From NCBI RefSeq assembly GCF_002252755.1, contig NZ_NHOY01000004.1:1-43133 (forward strand): a stretch of 43,133 nt of DNA. Direction: 5' to 3'. The position numbers and the translations under genes were made by a program. The notes below the pieces were generated by a model that made no database searches, was not told the origin of the DNA, and saw nothing but the letters and a program-made list of their open reading frames with translations. Below are positions 16,857-25,339 of the stretch, one piece after another; within the stretch, counting starts at the first letter, position 1, and each line of letters starts with the position of its first letter. Source of the stretch: Halorubrum sp. Hd13 (lineage in GTDB: Archaea > Halobacteriota > Halobacteria > Halobacteriales > Haloferacaceae).

Positions 16857-17780
16857 ATGGAGACCGAACGAACAGCAGACGAGGTCTTCAACCTCTTGGC
16901 CGACGAGATACGACTCGACATCCTCCGAACGGTCGCGTACGCACAACACGAGGAAAAACGGACGGGCATCGCTTCGCTGTCTTTTTCCAACATCTACGAC
17001 CGCGTTGACGTCGACAGCACGTCGAAGCTATCGTACCACCTCGGAGAACTCACAGGGGTGTTCCTTCGAAAACATAACGACGGCTATGCGTTCACTCACG
17101 CCGGGGAACAGCTGGTCCGTTTCGTCCTCGCTGAGAACTACCGTCAGCCTTCTGAAATCAGCCCGATCGAGACGGACGGTGGCTGTCTGTTCTGCGGTGA
17201 GACGACGGTTCGGGCGGTGATTGAAGACCAGTATTTCATGGTGTACTGTACGGCCTGCGATCGAGGTGTAAACGCGTATCGGGTCAGGCCGGCCCAGGTC
17301 CGCGAGCGCACCGGAGAGGACCTGATCGACGCCGTAACCCGAGAGCAAGCCGGTGACCTGCTCAAGGCCCGTCGCGGCGTGTGCCCGGACTGCGGTGGCT
17401 GTATCGAAACTGGAGTACAGGACGCCGCGGACATCCCGTTCCCGGACGAACGGCCCGTCTCGTTCATCACTACGAGCGAATGTCGGGACTGTTTACGGTT
17501 CCTGAGCCTCCCGTTGCCCGTCGCCGCGGCGTACCATCCGGAGTCGATATCGTTTCACTGGGAGCACGGCGTCGACGTTCTGGGATCCGGCGTGTGGGAG
17601 TTCAACCGTTATCTTCACGACGGCCGGTGGACCTCCGAACGGGTTAGCACTAACTCCCACGAGTATCGCGTCGAGCTACGGCGTGACACCTCCACGCTCC
17701 GACTGTTCCTCGACGAGAGTACCACCGTCACACGCACTGAGCGCGTGCGACGCAGAGACCAGAGCAAACGCAATTCGTAA
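16857..17780 (+). CDS. ArsR-like HTH regulator with two zinc ribbons (paralogue)
   Basis: This is a 307-residue protein, a paralogue of 7782-8687. It has a winged helix at about residues 8-80 (LLADEIRLDILRTVAYAQHE, then YDRVDVDSTSKLSYHLGELT), followed by CLFCGETT...YCTACDRG and CPDCGG...SECRDC, two zinc-ribbon pairs. The C-terminal part is beta-rich and ends in a basic tail (RVRRRDQSKRNS). The role is predicted to be transcription regulation with a metal-stabilised sensor domain. ATG 16857 is chosen over a GTG four codons upstream. Its target is not obvious; nuoCD lies upstream on the same strand and the methyltransferase downstream. Confidence 0.85.
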   Translation: METERTADEVFNLLADEIRLDILRTVAYAQHEEKRTGIASLSFSNIYDRVDVDSTSKLSYHLGELTGVFLRKHNDGYAFTHAGEQLVRFVLAENYRQPSEISPIETDGGCLFCGETTVRAVIEDQYFMVYCTACDRGVNAYRVRPAQVRERTGEDLIDAVTREQAGDLLKARRGVCPDCGGCIETGVQDAADIPFPDERPVSFITTSECRDCLRFLSLPLPVAAAYHPESISFHWEHGVDVLGSGVWEFNRYLHDGRWTSERVSTNSHEYRVELRRDTSTLRLFLDESTTVTRTERVRRRDQSKRNS

Positions 17781-17897
17781 TAGAATTACTACAAAAATTC
17801 CGTTTAGCGAAACGAGCCGTTTCTGACATCAATCGAGGATTTCGACTCGTATAGGTGTGTTCGCGCTATATCGCTCAAATTCGATTTTGAAACGGTT

Positions 17898-17932
17898 CCA
17901 ATAATATATCAATACTTCGATAAATATTATGG
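17898..17932 (+). promoter_or_regulatory. AT-rich imperfect palindrome upstream of the methyltransferase
   Basis: ATAATATATC and GATAAATATTAT face each other across about 8 bp in an otherwise GC-rich sequence. The second arm has TATA-box composition and lies about 50 bp before the chosen methyltransferase start, so it is probably the promoter with a possible operator. Confidence 0.45.
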
Positions 17933-17977
17933 GTGGGCCGCGCGACGATCCGAGTGTGGAACACGGTGTTCAACGAG

Positions 17978-18682
17978 ATGACGTCAACAGAACACACGGA
18001 ACGTGACCGACATCGAGAAGCGAAGCGGACTGACCGCGGCACGGTAGCGAACCGGCCGATGTCAGTCTCGGAGATCAAAGCGTCCTACGCCGAGTTCGCG
18101 GACGGGATGAGTCGGCTCGAATGGCTCGATCGGATCGTCATCGGACGCCGTCGCCGCCACCGATTCAGCGACGTGGACGGCAGAGTGTTAGATGTCGCCT
18201 GCGGCACCGGAACGAACTTTCGGTACCTGCCCGAGACAGTCGAACTCGTGGGGATCGATATCAGCCCGGAGATGCTGTCGAACGCCGATGAACAGCTCGC
18301 CGATCTCGGGAGAGACGGGACGCTCTTGGAGATGGACGCACAGGATCTCGCATTTCCGGACGATAGCTTCGATGCGGTGATCTCGGCGCTATCGACGTGT
18401 ACGTTTCCGGATCCGGTTGCCGCACTCCGGGAGATGGATCGAGTCTGTAAGCCGGACGGGACGATCCGTCTCATAGAACACGGGCGGAGCGATGTGAGGC
18501 CGATCGCCCGGTTCCAAGAGTGGCGCGCCGATCCCCACTACGCGAAGAGCGGATGTCGCTGGACGCAAGAACCAAGCGAAATCGTCGATGAAGCGGGGCT
18601 CTCGATCGAGGAGACCGACACCGGATTGTTCGGTATGATAACTACCTTCGAGATCACGCCCGGAGGGGGTGACGACCGGTGA
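17978..18682 (+). CDS. Class I SAM-dependent methyltransferase
   Basis: This is a 234-residue protein. Motif I is RVLDVACGTGTNF, followed by VELVGIDISPEML (acidic loop), LLEMDAQDLAFPDDSFDAV and FPDPVAALREMDRVCKPDG. The fold and spacing place it among UbiE/METTL7-like small-molecule methyltransferases. The C-terminal GCRWTQEPSEIVDEAGL segment resembles the GC...R...L..AGF signature of thiol or lipid methyltransferases, but the substrate is not predictable. The ATG at 17978 suits the AT-rich promoter; an in-frame ATG at 17933 would begin inside it. The stop overlaps the start of the DUF3784 gene, so the two form an operon. Confidence 0.9.
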   Translation: MTSTEHTERDRHREAKRTDRGTVANRPMSVSEIKASYAEFADGMSRLEWLDRIVIGRRRRHRFSDVDGRVLDVACGTGTNFRYLPETVELVGIDISPEMLSNADEQLADLGRDGTLLEMDAQDLAFPDDSFDAVISALSTCTFPDPVAALREMDRVCKPDGTIRLIEHGRSDVRPIARFQEWRADPHYAKSGCRWTQEPSEIVDEAGLSIEETDTGLFGMITTFEITPGGGDDR

Positions 18683-18999
18683 TAGAGCCGTCTTCCGGCG
18701 CGTTTGAGTGGCTCGCAGTCGGTGTCCTCCTGACGTTCGCGGGGGCACTGATCAAGTTCCACGGGTGGACGTTTCTCCTCGCAGGGTACGACGAGACTGG
18801 AGAGATTCCGGACGACGTGGTACAGGATATTGCGGGGAACTCCGTTCTCCGTGTCGGCCTTGCCGTGTTCGCGATCGGTATTCTCGTCTCCGTGACGAAC
18901 CCACCGTCGTATCTCGGTGTCTTGGTCGGCGCTGGAATCGTACTGGCCGTGCTGCGGATGATCTACCGATTGAACACGTGGTCGCCACGGACGGCCTGA
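18679..18999 (+). CDS. DUF3784-family membrane protein
   Basis: This is a 106-residue protein with a GTG start overlapping the methyltransferase stop by 4 bp. Three hydrophobic segments (about residues 10-30, 58-74 and 78-96) surround the motif GALIKFHGWTFLLAGYDETG with a short acidic IPDDVV segment. This is the typical DUF3784 pattern of a small polytopic protein in which a glycine-rich loop follows the first helix. Its function is unknown. Coupling with a methyltransferase suggests a membrane substrate or sensor, which is inference. Confidence 0.85.
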   Translation: MIEPSSGAFEWLAVGVLLTFAGALIKFHGWTFLLAGYDETGEIPDDVVQDIAGNSVLRVGLAVFAIGILVSVTNPPSYLGVLVGAGIVLAVLRMIYRLNTWSPRTA

Positions 19000-19103
19000 G
19001 CGGATGCTGACGACCGCACCAGCGACCGGAGGCCGGGAGCTTTCCCTGCCGAGCGGTCACCGTTCCCGAACGACTTTCGCGGTTCGGCTACCGTGTGCCG
19101 ATC

Positions 19104-20555
19104 ATGACTGATCTCCTGATTCACGACGCGATCGTGGTTACGGTGGATCACGAAAACCGGATACTGGAGAATGGCTCCGTTCGAGTGACCGACGGAACCA
19201 TCTTGTCGGTCGAACCGACTGAGCCCGCAGATCGCCGATCGACCGCGGAACACGTGATCGATGCGAGCGGCAAGGTCGTGATCCCTGGTCTCATCGACGC
19301 CCACCGTCACACCGATTTCACCCTTGTGCAAGGACTGTTCAGTGAACTCCCCGGTGACGAATTGCTCAAGGAAGCCTTCGCGTTGTATCACACGGCCGAA
19401 TCGACTCTGGGGGACGATTTTTTCGAGGCCGCGTGGCGGCTCGCCTGCCTACGCCAACTCACACACGGCGTCACAACCGTCAACGCGATGGATTTCACGC
19501 CGGAACTCGGGGCGGAAGCGATCGGTGAGACTGGATTACGCGGCGTGATCGGACCGGAACTCGCTGACTTCCTCACCCCTGCGTCCGCAGCCGAACAGCT
19601 CGTAGACGCCCGACGGTTCATCGAAACCTATCACGATACTTTCGAGGGACGAGTCACGGCGAGTATCGCACCGGGGGGCGAAGCCGGCTGTTCACGGACG
19701 CTCTGGGAGGGTGTGGCCGAGCTACGGGCGGACTATCCCGGCTTGCGACTTCATACACATCTGTATGATTCCGCCGCGGCCGACACGATGGCTGCGGGAA
19801 GCGGCACCGATGACCCACTCGACTTACTCGACCGGTACGGCCTCCTTGATGAGCGAACATTACTCACCCATCTACTACACGCAAGCCGAGACGACGCACA
19901 GCGGATCGCCGATGCCGGCGCACACGTGCTTCACTGCCCAACCGTTTACAGTTACTTCCAAGCTGGAACACAAACTTGGTTCCCACTCCCCGCACTCCAA
20001 GAGTTCGGCGCGAACGTTGTCATCGGCCTGGATGATCCGTTCTGGTTCGATTCCTGGGATCTCATTCAGGAATCCAAACACGCCCGGTTATTGGCGAACT
20101 TCGAATACGGTGCTCAGCAATGGTTGTCGTACGATCTCCTCAAAATGCTCACCATTAATGCCGCACGCGCACTTGGCCTCGGCGGGAAGATCGGGAGTCT
20201 CGAACAGGGAAAACGCGCCGACCTCGTCGTCATCGACGTCAATACGCCGCGCCATCAGCCGTACAGCAACATTCCTTCAGTACTGATGAACACCGTAACT
20301 GCGGGAGACGTTGAGACGGTTGTCGTAGAAGGTGACATCCTGATGGAGGACCGGTCGATCAAATCTATGGATGTCGAGACCGTTCAAACAGCCGCAATCC
20401 GAGAGCGAAAACGTTTTCAGCGATGTACTGGCTGGGAAACGTCCCTCGCTGGCAGTACACCGCCGGACAGATCGATACTTCGACGCGTGTCTGGACGGCT
20501 CCTATTGAGAGCGATAAAACAGTATGGCCGCGGCGTTGTCAACCAATACCTGTGA
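19104..20555 (+). CDS. Metal-dependent amidohydrolase (TrzA/ATZ-like deaminase family)
   Basis: This is a 483-residue cytoplasmic enzyme with the amidohydrolase TIM-barrel pattern. It has an N-terminal beta sandwich (LLIHDAIVVTVDHENRILEN), the HxH metal motif GLIDAHRHTD (about residues 62-70), LHTHLYDS with a third His (about 216), THLLHAS (about 255) and the catalytic Asp in GLDDPF (about 310). The C-terminal sandwich contains GSLEQGKRADLVVID. The family includes hydrolytic deaminases of S-adenosylhomocysteine, methylthioadenosine, guanine and triazines. Being next to a SAM methyltransferase would fit, but the substrate is unproven. The last 60 residues are basic. Start at ATG 19104; a GTG three codons earlier is possible. 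Confidence 0.88.
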   Translation: MTDLLIHDAIVVTVDHENRILENGSVRVTDGTILSVEPTEPADRRSTAEHVIDASGKVVIPGLIDAHRHTDFTLVQGLFSELPGDELLKEAFALYHTAESTLGDDFFEAAWRLACLRQLTHGVTTVNAMDFTPELGAEAIGETGLRGVIGPELADFLTPASAAEQLVDARRFIETYHDTFEGRVTASIAPGGEAGCSRTLWEGVAELRADYPGLRLHTHLYDSAAADTMAAGSGTDDPLDLLDRYGLLDERTLLTHLLHASRDDAQRIADAGAHVLHCPTVYSYFQAGTQTWFPLPALQEFGANVVIGLDDPFWFDSWDLIQESKHARLLANFEYGAQQWLSYDLLKMLTINAARALGLGGKIGSLEQGKRADLVVIDVNTPRHQPYSNIPSVLMNTVTAGDVETVVVEGDILMEDRSIKSMDVETVQTAAIRERKRFQRCTGWETSLAGSTPPDRSILRRVSGRLLLRAIKQYGRGVVNQYL

Positions 20556-21190
20556 AGATTAGGTCAGTAGCTGATGGATCGGGAACACAGACAGGTGAAT
20601 CGCCTCGGGGTCAAGTACCAGGGCATTCTCCTTGTGTTCAGTAAAACCGCGGTATGACATCACTAAATTTATTTGAGTATCTCAGCCAATTTGATCTGGT
20701 GTAACGGGGACACCACATCAGAGGCACATTCTTGAGTATACTATCACTAGTGTTGTCGGGACCTGTATGTCCTAACTTGATACATTGAGAGTCACCGATA
20801 TTCTCCACCATCGGTGCTATAGTCATAAAACGACCAGATATCCTACCTTGGTGACTCTGTATACTTAGACCAATGCTTCTCGTCAAGTCTGTATTATTAG
20901 CTCTTGGTTACAGGGGGAATCAACGCACAGATACTACAGAAGACGATGGTGTACGTATTTCAATATCCAATTCCTCGGAGACACAAGTTCCACGAGCAAC
21001 TCGAAGTTAGCATCCACAAGGACTGGCGGGGAAGAGCCCTCGACAGGCTGTTGTCGGAAATAGACCACCAGATCCGACGACCTAGAGATCATCTAAAAGC
21101 CAGTTCCCGAAATCACGTTGCTTGTCGCCCGCTCGGTACGGATCTTTCAGCACTACCTGCGGCAACTCAGTACCGACAGCGTTGAGAGCC
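20556..21190. other. 635-bp AT-rich gap with an IS end scar
   Basis: No supported gene lies here. At 20594-20615 there is a 22-bp sequence (GGTGAATCGCCTCGGGGTC...) that also occurs at 38348-38369, as the end of a TnpB-type element read on the minus strand. The rest is AT-rich relative to the neighbours, with short interrupted frames. A frame from about 20946 to 21185 reaches the start of the next small gene but shows no motif. Confidence 0.5.
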
Positions 21191-21379
21191 ATGTACTTAC
21201 AACAGACACTCTATCCGATCGGACTGGCCAGTACCAACATTGCAATAGGCTGGCTGCTTTATTACTTATCTGAGCCGGTCCTAGGAGGGCTTGTCGTCGT
21301 GGTTGGGGTCTTTGTCATCCTCACCTCAATAGGAAGTACTCTCAGTCGGTATAAACCCGTACTCAGTGATCAACACTGA
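21191..21379 (+). CDS. Small two-TM membrane protein (62-residue family)
   Basis: This is a 62-residue protein: MYLQQTLYPIGLASTNIAIG, then WLLYYL, a short loop EPVLGG, and LVVVVGVFVILTSIGSTLS. It has two transmembrane helices joined by a Pro-Gly loop. It is a clear paralogue of the 62-residue protein at 37766-37954: same length, same YP.GLAS.N...GWLLY.LS.P..GGL motif. That conservation supports it as a real gene despite its size. It has no known function. It stands 170 bp before the DUF6498-like gene on the same strand. Confidence 0.72.
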   Translation: MYLQQTLYPIGLASTNIAIGWLLYYLSEPVLGGLVVVVGVFVILTSIGSTLSRYKPVLSDQH

Positions 21380-21432
21380 CTCCAGCAACGATGGCTTACT
21401 ACTATTAGATCCGCTACCGGTTAGGTACATGA

Positions 21433-21552
21433 ATGCCCTCCACAGCATCTGTTCAAAAGTCACGAGACAGAACTGTGATTGATCCTGATGGGTCTGTGTT
21501 CCACGCCCAGGGTACGCGCAGCGGGTCGCTTTGTCACCACATCCGTAGATGA
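21433..21552 (+). CDS. Possible 39-residue upstream peptide
   Basis: The frame starts ATGCCCTCCA, reads MPSTASVQKSRDRTV... and stops at TGA 21550-21552, overlapping the ATG of the next gene as ATGA. This overlap is what one expects from translational coupling, but the peptide is short and polar and I find no relative. It could be a coincidence. Confidence 0.25.
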   Translation: MPSTASVQKSRDRTVIDPDGSVFHAQGTRSGSLCHHIRR

Positions 21553-23072
21553 GCTCAGCAGCGACAACTCACAATACGGGAGATAGTCGCCTCCCGGATC
21601 CCGAACTATCGGCCCTCCTTGTGGCGAATCTGGTTCCGGTTGTCGGGATTGTTGTTTTCAACCTGTCGGTTTTAGAACTGCTGACGTTATATTGGCTTGA
21701 GTTCGGTGTTGTCTGTTTTTGGGCGGTTGTTCGAGCGACGTTTGCCGGGCGGCCAATGGAACGGAACGGGGATCCAATCCTGTTGGGGGCGATTGCCACA
21801 AAACAGACCTCCATTTCAGTCCCGCTGATCGGTGCTAACGTCCGACTACTGACGATTCCGACACTTTTGTTCGTGGTACCGATCCTCATCGGACTGTGGC
21901 TGTTCGTCGGGGCATTAGTTGTCGGCCCCGTAGCAAGTGTGAATCCGGATGCCAACATCTCGTCGTGGCTTATTGCTGGTGCGTTTGGAATTTTCATCGC
22001 AGCAGGATGGCGAACAGCCACTACGTACTTTCGAGATGGTGATTACCAAGATCACAACGTCGCAACCGCTCTTCAGAGTGTTGTCACGGAAGGCGCAACA
22101 GTACTCCTCGCAAGCATCATCGCGCTGCTCACCGCAGCTCTGGTTGTCTCTAACGGCGGGGGTGGAGAGACCTCTCGTGCGGTTGAACGGGTTGCGACGG
22201 GACCACTTGTCGCAGTGGTAGTCTCAATTAGGCTCCTCACCGATCTCGCAGAATACTACTACGATGGCCGTCTCGGTGCGGGATTGTGGTCACTTGTCGG
22301 CCGTGGAGACGCATACAGTCCCCCGGAGCGTGAGACAATTGAGACAACGCTATCAGGCAATCCCACAGTTTTGCGGCCGTCGCTGTCGGGACGGCTGCTG
22401 CCTACGGCCTCACATTTCCGGACACACCCTGGACTATGGTTGCTGACACCACTCGCCTTTCTCGCCGCATCACTTGCTGTATTTGATGGTGCTACCCAAA
22501 TAGCGGGTGGCATCATGCTTCTCGGGATCGGCGTCCCGCTTGGTCTCATCCATCTCGACTACTGGATCCGGTACGCTGGTGTTGAATACCGGCTAGATTC
22601 GGACACCATTGTTGCGACTGATACCCTGTTTCAAACCCCTCTTTGGCGGTACGAATCGCTAGCTGATCATGAGGTCCGAATCGAACGTGACGCCGTCGAC
22701 AGGTGGTTGGACACCTCGACGGTACTCGTTGACCGCGGTGGCAGGCCGACCAAGCTACCACGACTCGAAGATACGACCCCAATCACGAACTCACTTGTCG
22801 ACGCGAGTACCGCAGACAATGACGCTGGTGCGAATTGGAATGCGAATACACACGAGCCAGACACTATGGTGGAAGTTAGCATCGAATTGCTGCGGCTAGA
22901 CGGTACAGCACCTCGTATCTCGCTTGCGTCGGTGGCTCTGTTCGGAGTCGTCTCACTGATTGCGTTGGTGATAGCTGCTCAGTTTGAAGGCGGCGTAGCA
23001 GCGGGCGTCTTCGTATTTTTGTTCACTGCGATTCCGCTCGTCGGGCTTATCATCTATCAGATCAAACAATAA
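21549..23072 (+). CDS. Polytopic membrane protein, DUF6498-like
   Basis: This is a 507-residue protein. The first 230 residues hold six or so helices with the DUF6498 pattern (PVVGIVVFNLSVLELLTLYWLEFGVVCFW and the long hydrophobic segments after it). Then come a polar loop with SPPERETIETT, two more helices at about residues 295-340, a soluble PH-like segment (EYRLDSDTIVATDTLFQTPLWRYESL) that may echo the bPH domains nearby, a low-complexity loop and two C-terminal helices (about 455-505). It carries no catalytic motif. It is the largest protein of the membrane-protein island. The family assignment is from memory of its pattern. Confidence 0.82.
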   Translation: MSSAATTHNTGDSRLPDPELSALLVANLVPVVGIVVFNLSVLELLTLYWLEFGVVCFWAVVRATFAGRPMERNGDPILLGAIATKQTSISVPLIGANVRLLTIPTLLFVVPILIGLWLFVGALVVGPVASVNPDANISSWLIAGAFGIFIAAGWRTATTYFRDGDYQDHNVATALQSVVTEGATVLLASIIALLTAALVVSNGGGGETSRAVERVATGPLVAVVVSIRLLTDLAEYYYDGRLGAGLWSLVGRGDAYSPPERETIETTLSGNPTVLRPSLSGRLLPTASHFRTHPGLWLLTPLAFLAASLAVFDGATQIAGGIMLLGIGVPLGLIHLDYWIRYAGVEYRLDSDTIVATDTLFQTPLWRYESLADHEVRIERDAVDRWLDTSTVLVDRGGRPTKLPRLEDTTPITNSLVDASTADNDAGANWNANTHEPDTMVEVSIELLRLDGTAPRISLASVALFGVVSLIALVIAAQFEGGVAAGVFVFLFTAIPLVGLIIYQIKQ

Positions 23073-23247
23073 CTAACGCTGTTGACCCTCCAGTGTTAGA
23101 CTGCGGCTCCACGAATTTGTGACACTAACTTCTACTGGTGAGGTGTCGGTGCTACATACTCTATTTGACAGATGAATGCTGGTGGACAGGGTGGAGGGCC
23201 GTCCTTCCAGCGGGGGGTGATCGATGGAACGTCGCGGGGGAGGTGGT

Positions 23248-23340
23248 GAGCCTCCCATCCGTCGGGGGGAGAGGTGAGCGATGGGAGAGGCTCAGCGACC
23301 GGATATTTGTTCAAGACCGCCTCCGGCCGGCGGCTACCTG
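23248..23340 (-). repeat. 65-bp dispersed repeat copy 2 with adjoining inverted repeat
   Basis: The reverse complement of 23279-23340 matches 9629-9692. Overlapping it, GAGCCTCCCATC (23248-23259) faces GATGGGAGAGGCTC (23280-23293) as an inverted repeat with a 2-nt bulge. This lies in the 358-bp gap 23073-23430, where no gene is supported; the GC-rich, purine-skewed stretch at 23190-23290 is unlike its surroundings. Confidence 0.65.
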
Positions 23341-23430
23341 TATATAATACTGGGAATAGTATCAAGCCCATAGCAGCGTTTCATCGGGAGAAACACGGCG
23401 CAGTTGGGCCTGAATCAGATTTTTTGAGTG

Positions 23431-23832
23431 TCAGGCCACGCTCTCAGTTGAGCCAGTGGCATCGTTATACTGGTAGCCACCGAACCCAAGAAGTGGGTAG
23501 AAGATGAACGAAATAAACGTGAGTCCGAGGCCGAACAGGATTCCCTTATTGAATTTGCCAGCGATATCGATACTAATCTTCAGCGTGGCGAAGAAATTGA
23601 TCACCGGGACGAAGAACAGAGCAAACCAGTACCATGCGTTTCCGCTTACTTTGACCAAGACGTAGAGGTTTTATATCGGAATAATCTCAGCCCACCCCGG
23701 CTTACCAGCTTTCTCAAATACTTTCCAAAATCCGGCAAAAATCAAAACAGTGAGTCCTAGTGTAACGAACAATTCAATATTGGTACTACCTGCTCCTTGT
23801 ATCGAAACGGATGAACTCAACGCTAATCGCAT
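23431..23832 (-). pseudogene. DUF5684-like membrane protein broken by an in-frame TAA
   Basis: From the ATG at 23832 the frame reads MRLALSSSVSIQGAG, then a helix ending FAGFWKVFEKAGKPGWAEII, then PI, and a TAA stop at 23671-23673. The frame continues without shift as NLYVLVKVSGNAWYWFALFF, and on through FGLGLTFISFIFYPLLGFGG. Haloarchaeal and bacterial relatives have Tyr at this place in KAGKPGW..IIPIYN, so one change (TAC/TAT to TAA) explains the break. The intact protein would have 133 residues and three or four helices. A TTG at 23658 could restart translation of a 75-residue fragment. Sequencing error remains possible. Confidence 0.8.
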
Positions 23833-23908
23833 CACTCAACTGATTCTCCTATATCAATAAGAAATCCAAGTCAGCGTTTCAGGCACTGAACCACAACCGT
23901 TAGAATAG

Positions 23909-24568
23909 TTATATCCCGAAGTGCGATTCACGTGTGACAACAGTGTATCCCTGAACCGAGAGCACCTCGTCACGATACCGATTCGCGATCAGCTGTTGTG
24001 GGACACGTCGTAGTCCGAACCGCCGATTTGAGCTGTATGTTACGTCGATGGTTGTGTATTCCCTTGAGCTGTTAATCGTCGACGTATATGTTGCCCATGG
24101 TTGTCCATCAACCGTGACTTCTGACTCAATTAGGTAGCCACCACCTGCTGTCGAATCCGTTTTCGTGTGGACAGTCACGTCGGCCGATCGGAGTCCAAAC
24201 AGGTACGAAACGGAATATATTGCTGTGTCACCCTCTATGGAGACCTTATCAGCCACACCCCATTGAAGTGCGAGAACAGGCGGTAGGGGCCCGGAAAATT
24301 CGTCAATAACAGTATCAAGGTCGTCACTAGTTCGAAGTCGGAACGTCCCGTTTGACTGAAAAATAGGAAGTCGTACTCCAATAATGAGGATAGCTGCGAC
24401 GAGAACAGATGGTAGCAATGCTGTTACGAGATATGTGCCGAGGAATACCGACACCGCGAGGACGACGACAAGCGCGTTGAGTGGACGTTCGCGTCTAAGA
24501 TATTGCTGTGCGACATCAACCGCTTTTTGTGAGCGCTCAGAATCCGTGGAGGGTATCGTGGAAACCAT
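23909..24568 (-). CDS. Membrane-anchored hypothetical protein
   Basis: This is a 219-residue protein. A cytoplasmic N-terminus is followed by a hydrophobic stretch (about residues 30-70, two helices). The remainder is a soluble beta-rich domain (FRLRTSDDLDTVIDEFSGPL, then GGGYLIESEVTVDGQPW and NSSREYTTIDVTYSSNRRFG). The alternating pattern resembles SRPBCC-like or polyketide-cyclase-like domains seen in haloarchaeal membrane proteins, but this is not firm. The ATG at 24568 follows dispersed repeat copy D, which lies 55 bp upstream on the same strand and could form part of its leader. Confidence 0.78.
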   Translation of the reverse strand: MVSTIPSTDSERSQKAVDVAQQYLRRERPLNALVVVLAVSVFLGTYLVTALLPSVLVAAILIIGVRLPIFQSNGTFRLRTSDDLDTVIDEFSGPLPPVLALQWGVADKVSIEGDTAIYSVSYLFGLRSADVTVHTKTDSTAGGGYLIESEVTVDGQPWATYTSTINSSREYTTIDVTYSSNRRFGLRRVPQQLIANRYRDEVLSVQGYTVVTRESHFGI

Positions 24569-24622
24569 TGATGACAGAAATTTACTTTTGCGTTTTGATA
24601 CAATTTCTCAACATTAAAAGAA

Positions 24623-24660
24623 GTTAGCTCTGTTAAAATCCTTAGATTCTGATACAAACT
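24623..24660 (-). repeat. Dispersed intergenic repeat, copy D
   Basis: Read on the minus strand it is GTATCAGAATCTAAGGATTT followed by TAACAGAGCTAAC. It matches copies A, B and C over about 32 bp with a few AT substitutions. It stands in opposite orientation to copy B, 320 bp away, so the pair flanks the small gene 24746-24949 as an inverted repeat. Confidence 0.7.
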
Positions 24661-24745
24661 CCACGCGAGATACAGGGGGTGAGTTTATCATACCGAACCC
24701 AGACTTCCAGAACACATATCTTCGTAGCTTCCGGCTAAGGAAGTA

Positions 24746-24949
24746 ATGTCCGCGCTTCAGTCTGCCCTCCTCAATTGGAACCCGAGTCGGTTCATAACTG
24801 CCGTCATAGCTGGCGCTGCAGTCTTTCTTGCGTCCCAGGTTACTGATGGAGTTCTCTTGGAGTTTGGTGTGGCAGTTATCTTAGCAATGGTACTCCATAT
24901 TCCATGGTGGTTGTACAACCGTCATACCACCCAGTCTGTAGATGGGTGA
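24746..24949 (+). CDS. Small two-TM membrane protein, hypothetical
   Basis: This is a 67-residue protein. A short N-terminal amphipathic part (MSALQSALLNWNPSRF) leads into two helices (about residues 17-33 and 37-56), and it ends in a polar tail (YNRHTTQSVDG). The codon pattern is plausible and an AT-rich stretch precedes it. It is bracketed by inverted copies D and B of the dispersed repeat. That layout is what a tiny composite element carrying one small gene would look like, though it may be chance. I do not recognise the family. Confidence 0.55.
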   Translation: MSALQSALLNWNPSRFITAVIAGAAVFLASQVTDGVLLEFGVAVILAMVLHIPWWLYNRHTTQSVDG

Positions 24950-24978
24950 CAGACTCGCGCCCTGTATTCGGCAGCCTG

Positions 24979-25012
24979 TTTGTATCAACTGCTGAGGATT
25001 TCAACAGAGCCG
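24979..25012 (+). repeat. Dispersed intergenic repeat, copy B
   Basis: TTTGTATCAACTGCTGAGGA followed by TTTCAACAGAGCCG is the copy closest to the inferred consensus. It lies between two small membrane genes. Downstream, GAGGTTGAAATGG loosely mirrors its core, as also seen after copy A. Confidence 0.7.
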
Positions 25013-25116
25013 AGAGGTTGAAATGGTGAACACAGAAGTAAAAACAAGCAAATGGATGTACCAACCAGCACTATTGCTAACTGACGAACTAAGCAACGTC
25101 GTGGTGATTAATACAC

Positions 25117-25329
25117 ATGATAGATGACATTTTTGAGTTCATTATCGAACTACTGCTGGAGTTGGTCCCAAACGCGGTATGGAAGGTTCTGCTGAGTGTG
25201 GTCGGGATCGCAATGACGGCAGTCGGAGCGATAAAAATCACAGAGTCAACACGAATAGGGGCCGCATTAATCGCCGTCGGTACATTCCTATTTATAGGCT
25301 CTCTCCTCTCGTTGTACCGATCGAGCTAA
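25117..25329 (+). CDS. Small membrane protein (MIDDIFEF family)
   Basis: This is a 70-residue protein starting MIDDIFEFIIELLLELVPNA, an acidic amphipathic helix, followed by two glycine-rich membrane helices (about residues 22-42 and 47-64) and a short basic end. The first 15 codons have a clear relative at 41138-41182, where the gene is cut off beside an IS element. This supports it as a real mobile or duplicated family. It has no known function. It converges on the DUF3592 gene with only 10 bp between the stops. Confidence 0.7.
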   Translation: MIDDIFEFIIELLLELVPNAVWKVLLSVVGIAMTAVGAIKITESTRIGAALIAVGTFLFIGSLLSLYRSS

Positions 25330-25339
25330 TTCTTTTTTA

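Noticed and set aside
23431-23658. A free-standing 75-residue gene
   Set aside because: The same frame continues upstream past one stop into the missing N-terminal part, so it is the end of a pseudogene.
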